64,000 nt of DNA from positions 19,825,717 to 19,889,716 of the forward strand of contig NC_088305.1 of the NCBI RefSeq assembly GCF_032854445.1. Direction: 5' to 3'. Shown one piece after another: positions 58,001-64,000 of the stretch. How positions within the stretch are numbered: the first letter of the stretch is position 1; each line of letters begins with the position of its first letter. The notes below the pieces were generated by a model. The model had not been told where the DNA came from, did no database searches, and saw only the letters and a program-made list of their open reading frames with translations. The stretch comes from Liolophura sinensis. Lineage: Eukaryota; Mollusca; Polyplacophora; Chitonida; Chitonidae. Position numbers and translations under genes: made by a program.

Positions 58001-61000
58001 CCAGGCACACATGGTTAACACATCACACATACCCCAGGCACACACGGTTAATGCATCACTCGTATCTCAGGCGCACATGGTTAACACATCACTCGTACCC
58101 CAGGCACACATGGTTAACACATCACTCATACCCCAGGCGCACATGGTTAACACAGCACGCGTACCCCAGGCACACATGGTTAACACATCACTCATACCCC
58201 AGGCGCACATGGTTAACACAGCACGCGTACCCCAGGCACACATGGTTAACACATCACTCGTATCCCAGGCACATATGGTTAACACACCACACATACCCCA
58301 GGCACACATGGTTAACGCATCACTCATACCCCAGGCACACATGGTTAACGAACCACCCATACCCAAGGCACACATGGTTAACGCATCATGCATACCCCAG
58401 GCACACATGGTTAACGCATCACACATACCCCAGGCACACATGGTTAACGCATCAAACATACCCCAGGCACACATGGTTAACGCACCACGCATACGCCAGG
58501 AACAAATGGTTAACGCATCACTCGTATCCCAGGTGCACATGGTTAACATATCATGTGTACCCCAGGCACACATGGTTAACACATCACACATACCCCAGGC
58601 ACACACGGTTAATGCATCACTCGTATCTCAGGCGCACATGGTTAACACATCACTCGTACCCCAGGCACACATGGTTAACACATCACTCATACCCCAGGCG
58701 CACATGGTTAACACAGCACCCGTACCCCAGGCACACATGGTTAACACATCACTCACACCCCAGGCATACATGGTTAACACATAACTCATACCCCAGGCAC
58801 ACATGGTTAATACATTACGCATGCCCCAGGCACACATGGTTAACACATCACTCACAGCCCAGGCATACATGGTTAACACATCACGCATACCCCAGGCACA
58901 CATGGTTAACCCATCACTCGTACCCCAGGCACACATGGTTAACGCACCACGCATACCCCAGGCACACATGGTTAACACATCACACATACCCCAGGCACAC
59001 ACGGTTAACACATCACGCGTACCCAAGGAACAAATGGTTAACACATCACACATACCCCAGGCACATATGGTTAACACATCACACATACCCCAGGCACACA
59101 TGGTTAACCCATCACTCGTACCCCAGGCACACATGGTTAACGCATCACACATACCCCAGGCACACATGGTTAACACATCACACATACCCCAGGCACACAT
59201 GGTTAACGCATCACCCGTACCCCAGGCACACATGGTTAACACATCACATATACCCCAGGAACACATGGTTAACGCACCACGCGTACCCCAGGTGCGCATG
59301 GTTAATACATCACACATACCCCAGGCACACATGGTTAACGCACCAGGCAGACATGGTTAACGCACCACGCGTACCCCAGGCACACATGGTTAACGCACCA
59401 GGCAGACATGGTTAACGCACCACACATACCCCAGGCACACATGGTTAACCCATCACACATACCCCAGGAACACATGGTTAACCCATCACGTATACCCCAG
59501 GCACACATGGTTAATGCATCCTGCATACCCCAGCCACACATGGTTAACACATCACGCATGCCCCAGGCACACATAGTTAACGCATCACTCGTAACCCAGG
59601 CACACATGGTTAACGTACCACATACCCCAGGCACACATGGTTAACACATCACGCATACCCCAGGCACACATGGTTAACGCATCACGCATACCCCAGGCAT
59701 ACACTGGTTAGCACATCACACATACCCCAGGCACACACTGGTTAGCACATCACACATACCCCATGCACACATGGTTAACACATCACACATACCCCAGGCA
59801 CACATGGTTAACACATCACGCATACCCCAGGCACACATGGTTAACACATCATGCATGCCCCAGGCAGACATGGTTAACGCACCATGCATACCCCAGGCAC
59901 ACATGGTTAACAAATCATGCATACCCCAGCACACATGGTTAACACACCACACATACCCCAGGCACACATGGTTAACAAATCATGCATACCCCAGGCACAC
60001 ATGGTTAACACATCACGCATACCCCAGGCACACATGGTTAACACATCACGCATACCCCAGCACACATGGTTAACACACCACACATACCCCAGGCACACAT
60101 GGTTAACAAATCATGCATACCCCAGGCACACATGGTTAACACATCACGCATACCCCAGGCACACATGGTTAACACATCACGCATACCCCAGGCACACATG
60201 GTTAACGCACCATGCATACCCCAGGCACACATGGTTAACAAATCATGCATACCCCAGGCACACATGGTTAACACATCACGCATACCCCAGGCACACATGG
60301 TTAACACACCACACATACCCCAGGCACACATGGTTAACGCATCACACATACCCCTTGCACACATGTTTAACACATCACACATACCCCAGGAACACATGGT
60401 TAACCCATCGCTCATGCCCCAGGCACACATGGTTAACACATCACACATACCCCAGGAACACATGGTTAACAAATCATGCATACCCCAGGCACACATGGTT
60501 AACCCATCACTCATACCCCATGCACACTTGTTTAACCCATCACACATACCCCAGGCACACATGGTTAACATATCACACATACCCCAGGAACACATGGTTA
60601 ACACAACACACATACCCCAGGAACACATGGTTAACACAACACGCATACCTCAGGCACACATGGTTAACACATCACTCATGCCCCAGGCACACATGGTTAA
60701 CCCATCACTCATACCCCATGCACACATGTTTAACACATCACACATACCCCAGGAACACATGGTTAACAAATCATGCATACCCCAGGCACACATGGTTAAC
60801 CCATCACTCATACCCCATGCACACTTGTTTAACACATCACACATACCCCAGGAACACATGGTTAACCCATCACTCATGCCCCAGGCACACATGGTTAACA
60901 AATCATGCATACCCCAGGCACACATGGTTAACCCATCACTCATACCCCATGCACACTTGTTTAACACATCACACATACCCCAGGAACACATGGTTAACCC

Positions 61001-64000
61001 ATCACTCATGCCCCAGGCACACATGGTTAACAAATCATGCATACCCCAGGCACACATGGTTAACACATCACGCATACCCCAGGCACACATGGTTAACACA
61101 TCACGCATACCCCAGGCACACATGGTTAACGCACCATGCATACCCCAGGCACACATGGTTAACAAATCATGCATACCCCAGGCACACATGGTTAACACAT
61201 CACGCATACCCCAGGCACATATGGTTAACACATCACACATACCCCAGGCACACATGGTTAACACATCACACATACCCCAGGCACACATGGTTAACGCATC
61301 ACACATACCCAAGGCACACATGGTTAACGCATCAAACATACCCCAGACACACATGGTTAACGCATCACACATACCCAAGACACACATGGTTAATGCACCA
61401 CCCATACCCCAGGCACACATGGTTAACACATCACACATACCCCAGGCACACATGGTTAACACACCACACATACCCCAGGCACACATGGTTAACGCATCAC
61501 AGATACCCAAGGCACACATGGTTAACGCATCAAACATACCCTAGGCACACATGGTTAACGAACCACCCATACCCAAGGCACACATGGTTAACGCATCATG
61601 CATACCCCAGGCACACATGGTTAGCACATCACACATACCCCAGGCACACATGGTTAACACACCACACATACCCCAGGCACACATGGTTAACGCATCACAC
61701 ATACCCCAGGCACACATGGTTAACGCATCAAACATACCCCAGGCACACATGGTTAACGCACCACGCATACGCCAGGAACAAATGGTTAACGCATCACTCG
61801 TATCCCAGGTGCACATGGTTAACATATCATGTGTACCCCAGGCACACATGGTTAACACATCACACATACCCCAGGCACACACGGTTAATGCATCACTCGT
61901 ATCTCAGGCGCACATGGTTAACACATCACTCGTACCCCAGGCACACATGGTTAACATATCACTCATACCCCAGGCGCACATGGTTAACACAGCACGCGTA
62001 CCCCAGGCACACATGGTTAACACATCACTCACACCCCAGGCATACATGGTTAACACATAACTCATACCCCAGGCACACATGGTTAATACATTACGCATGC
62101 CCCAGGCACTCATGGTTAACGAACCACCCATACCCAAGGCACACATGGTTAACGCATCATGCATACCCCAGGCACACATGGTTAATGCACCACCCATACC
62201 CAAGGCACACATAGTTAACGCATCACACATACCCCAGGCACACATGGTTAACACAGCACGCGTACCCCAGGCACACATGGTTAACGCATCAAACATACCC
62301 CAGGCACACATGGTTAACGCATCATGCATACCCCAGGCACACATGGTTAACGCATCACGCATACGCCAGGAACAAATGGTTAACGCATCACTCGTATCCC
62401 AGATGCACATGGTTAACATATCATGTGTACCCCAGGCACACATGGTTAACACATCACACATACCCCAGGCACACACGGTTAATGCATCACTCGTATCTCA
62501 GGCGCACATGGTTAACACATCACTCGTACCCCAGGCACACATGGTTAACACATCACTCATACCCCAGGCGCACATGGTTAACACAGCACGCGTACCCCAG
62601 GCACACATGGTTAACACATCACTCATACCCCAGGCGCACATGGTTAACACAGCACGCGTACCCCAGGCACACATGGTTAACACATCACTCGTATCCCAGG
62701 CACATATGGTTAACACACCACACATACCCCAGGCACACATGGTTAACGCATCACTCATACCCCAGGCACACATGGTTAACGAACCACCCATACCCAAGGC
62801 ACACATGGTTAACGCATCATGCATACCCCAGGCACACATGGTTAACGCATCACACATACCCCAGGCACACATGGTTAACGCATCAAACATACCCCAGGCA
62901 CACATGGTTAACGCACCACGCATACGCCAGGAACAAATGGTTAACGCATCAGTCGTATCCCAGGTGCACATGGTTAACATATCATGTGTACCCCAGGCAC
63001 ACATGGTTAACACATCACACATACCCCAGGCACACACGGTTAATGCATCACTCGTATCTCAGGCGCACATGGTTAACACATCACTCGTACCCCAGGCACA
63101 CATGGTTAACACATCACTCATACCCCAGGCGCACATGGTTAACACAGCACGCGTACCCCAGGCACACATGGTTAACACATCACTCACACCCCAGGCATAC
63201 ATGGTTAACACATAACTCATACCCCAGGCACACATGGTTAATACATTACGCATGCCCCAGGCACACATGGTTAACACATCACTCACAGCCCAGGCATACA
63301 TGGTTAACACATCACGCATACCCCAGGCACACATGGTTAACCCATCACTCGTACCCCAGGCACACATGGTTAACGCACCACGCATACCCCAGGCACACAT
63401 GGTTAACACATCACACATACCCCAGGCACACACGGTTAACACATCACGCGTACCCAAGGAACAAATGGTTAACACATCACACATACCCCAGGCACACATG
63501 GTTAACCCATCACTCGTACCCCAGGCACACATGGTTAACGCATCACACATACCCCAGGCACACATGGTTAACACATCACACATACCCCAGGCACACATGG
63601 TTAACGCATCACCCGTACCCCAGGCACACATGGTTAACACATCACATATACCCCAGGAACACATGGTTAACGCACCACGCGTACCCCAGGTGCGCATGGT
63701 TAATACATCACACATACCCCAGGCACACATGGTTAACGCACCAGGCAGACATGGTTAACGCACCACGCGTACCCCAGGCACACATGGTTAACGCACCAGG
63801 CAGACATGGTTAACGCACCACACATACCCCAGGCACACGTGGTTAACCCATCACACATACCCCAGGAACACATGGTTAACCCATCACGTATACCCCAGGC
63901 ACACATGGTTAATGCATCCTGCATACCCCAGCCACACATGGTTAACACATCACGCATGCCCCAGGCACACATAGTTAACGCATCACTCGTAACCCAGGCA
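55080..64000. repeat. 33-bp satellite array, about 270 units, running off the window
   Basis: The unit reads cacacatggttaacacatc followed by acgcataccccagg (33 bases), with single-base variants at fixed places (for example acgc/acac, ccccagg/cccaagg, gcaca/ggaaca). Because 33 is divisible by three, two plus frames (repeating HMVNTSHIPQA and TWLTHHTYPRH) and one minus frame (MCAWGMCDVLT) stay open for up to 1,292 codons. There is no start context, splice site or domain, so these are not genes. It probably lies in the GALNT intron after exon 4B because the remaining exons have not appeared by 64000. Confidence 0.97.
55521..63990. repeat. Higher-order repeat of about 4.2-4.4 kb within the satellite (two copies)
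   Basis: The same ordered series of variant units occurs twice. The catgccccaggcagacatgg marker is at 55621 and again 4,234 bases later. The double 'gcaccaggcagacatgg' marker near 59346 recurs 4,398 bases later at 63744. The 164-base difference equals five units minus one base, showing unit gain or loss after the block duplicated. Confidence 0.88.

Noticed and set aside
55537-59415. Open frame of 1,292 codons (and others of 200-770 codons) in the satellite, on both strands
   Set aside because: The 33-bp unit is divisible by three and lacks stops in several frames. There is no domain, start context or splice signal, and variants do not favour synonymous changes in any one frame on inspection.
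55080-64000. CRISPR-like regular spacing
   Set aside because: Units are contiguous and nearly identical with no unique spacers. The context is an animal intron.

Overview
The window is animal nuclear DNA, almost certainly from a mollusc (inference). It has spliced genes with GT-AG introns, Toll-like receptors with LRR and TIR domains, an animal polypeptide GalNAc-transferase, a LINE with a (CACT)n tail, and more than 20 copies of a tRNA-headed SINE of the kind seen across mollusc genomes. There are no bacterial operons, rRNA genes, tRNA genes or CRISPR arrays.

Layout. (1) 1-21190 is a Toll-like receptor (TLR) cluster. A TLR copy runs off the left edge (1-1195, minus). An intact intronless TLR lies at 4726-7164 (minus). 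An inverted, internally deleted TLR pseudogene lies at 19835-21190 (plus) and keeps an open TIR domain. The DNA upstream of the last two is an inverted duplication. A 5.9 kb LINE (8048-13928) sits in a tetranucleotide microsatellite in one arm only, and a SINE is nested in its ORF1 tail. (2) 21191-26190 holds repeats and no recognisable gene. (3) 26400-37729 (plus) is an 11-exon gene that I assembled from splice sites and phase. It encodes about 488 residues: two ubiquitin-like domains, an acidic linker, a von Willebrand A (vWA) domain with a metal-site motif, and a basic tail. One base appears to be missing in exon 1. (4) 41658-54511 and beyond (plus) is the 5' part of a polypeptide N-acetylgalactosaminyltransferase gene. 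Its fourth and fifth exons are homologous, phase-matched duplicates and are probably mutually exclusive. (5) 55080-64000 is an unbroken 33-bp satellite of about 270 units with a superimposed repeat of about 4.3 kb. It probably lies inside the next GALNT intron.

The genes do not form a pathway. The TLRs are innate immune receptors, the GALNT starts mucin-type O-glycosylation in the Golgi, and the UBL-UBL-vWA protein has no function I can name. Shared themes are local duplication (genes, exons, an exon fragment carried with a SINE) and SINE-derived sequence amplified into minisatellites. Long open frames inside the satellite and intronic arrays are by-products of repeat units and are not called as genes.
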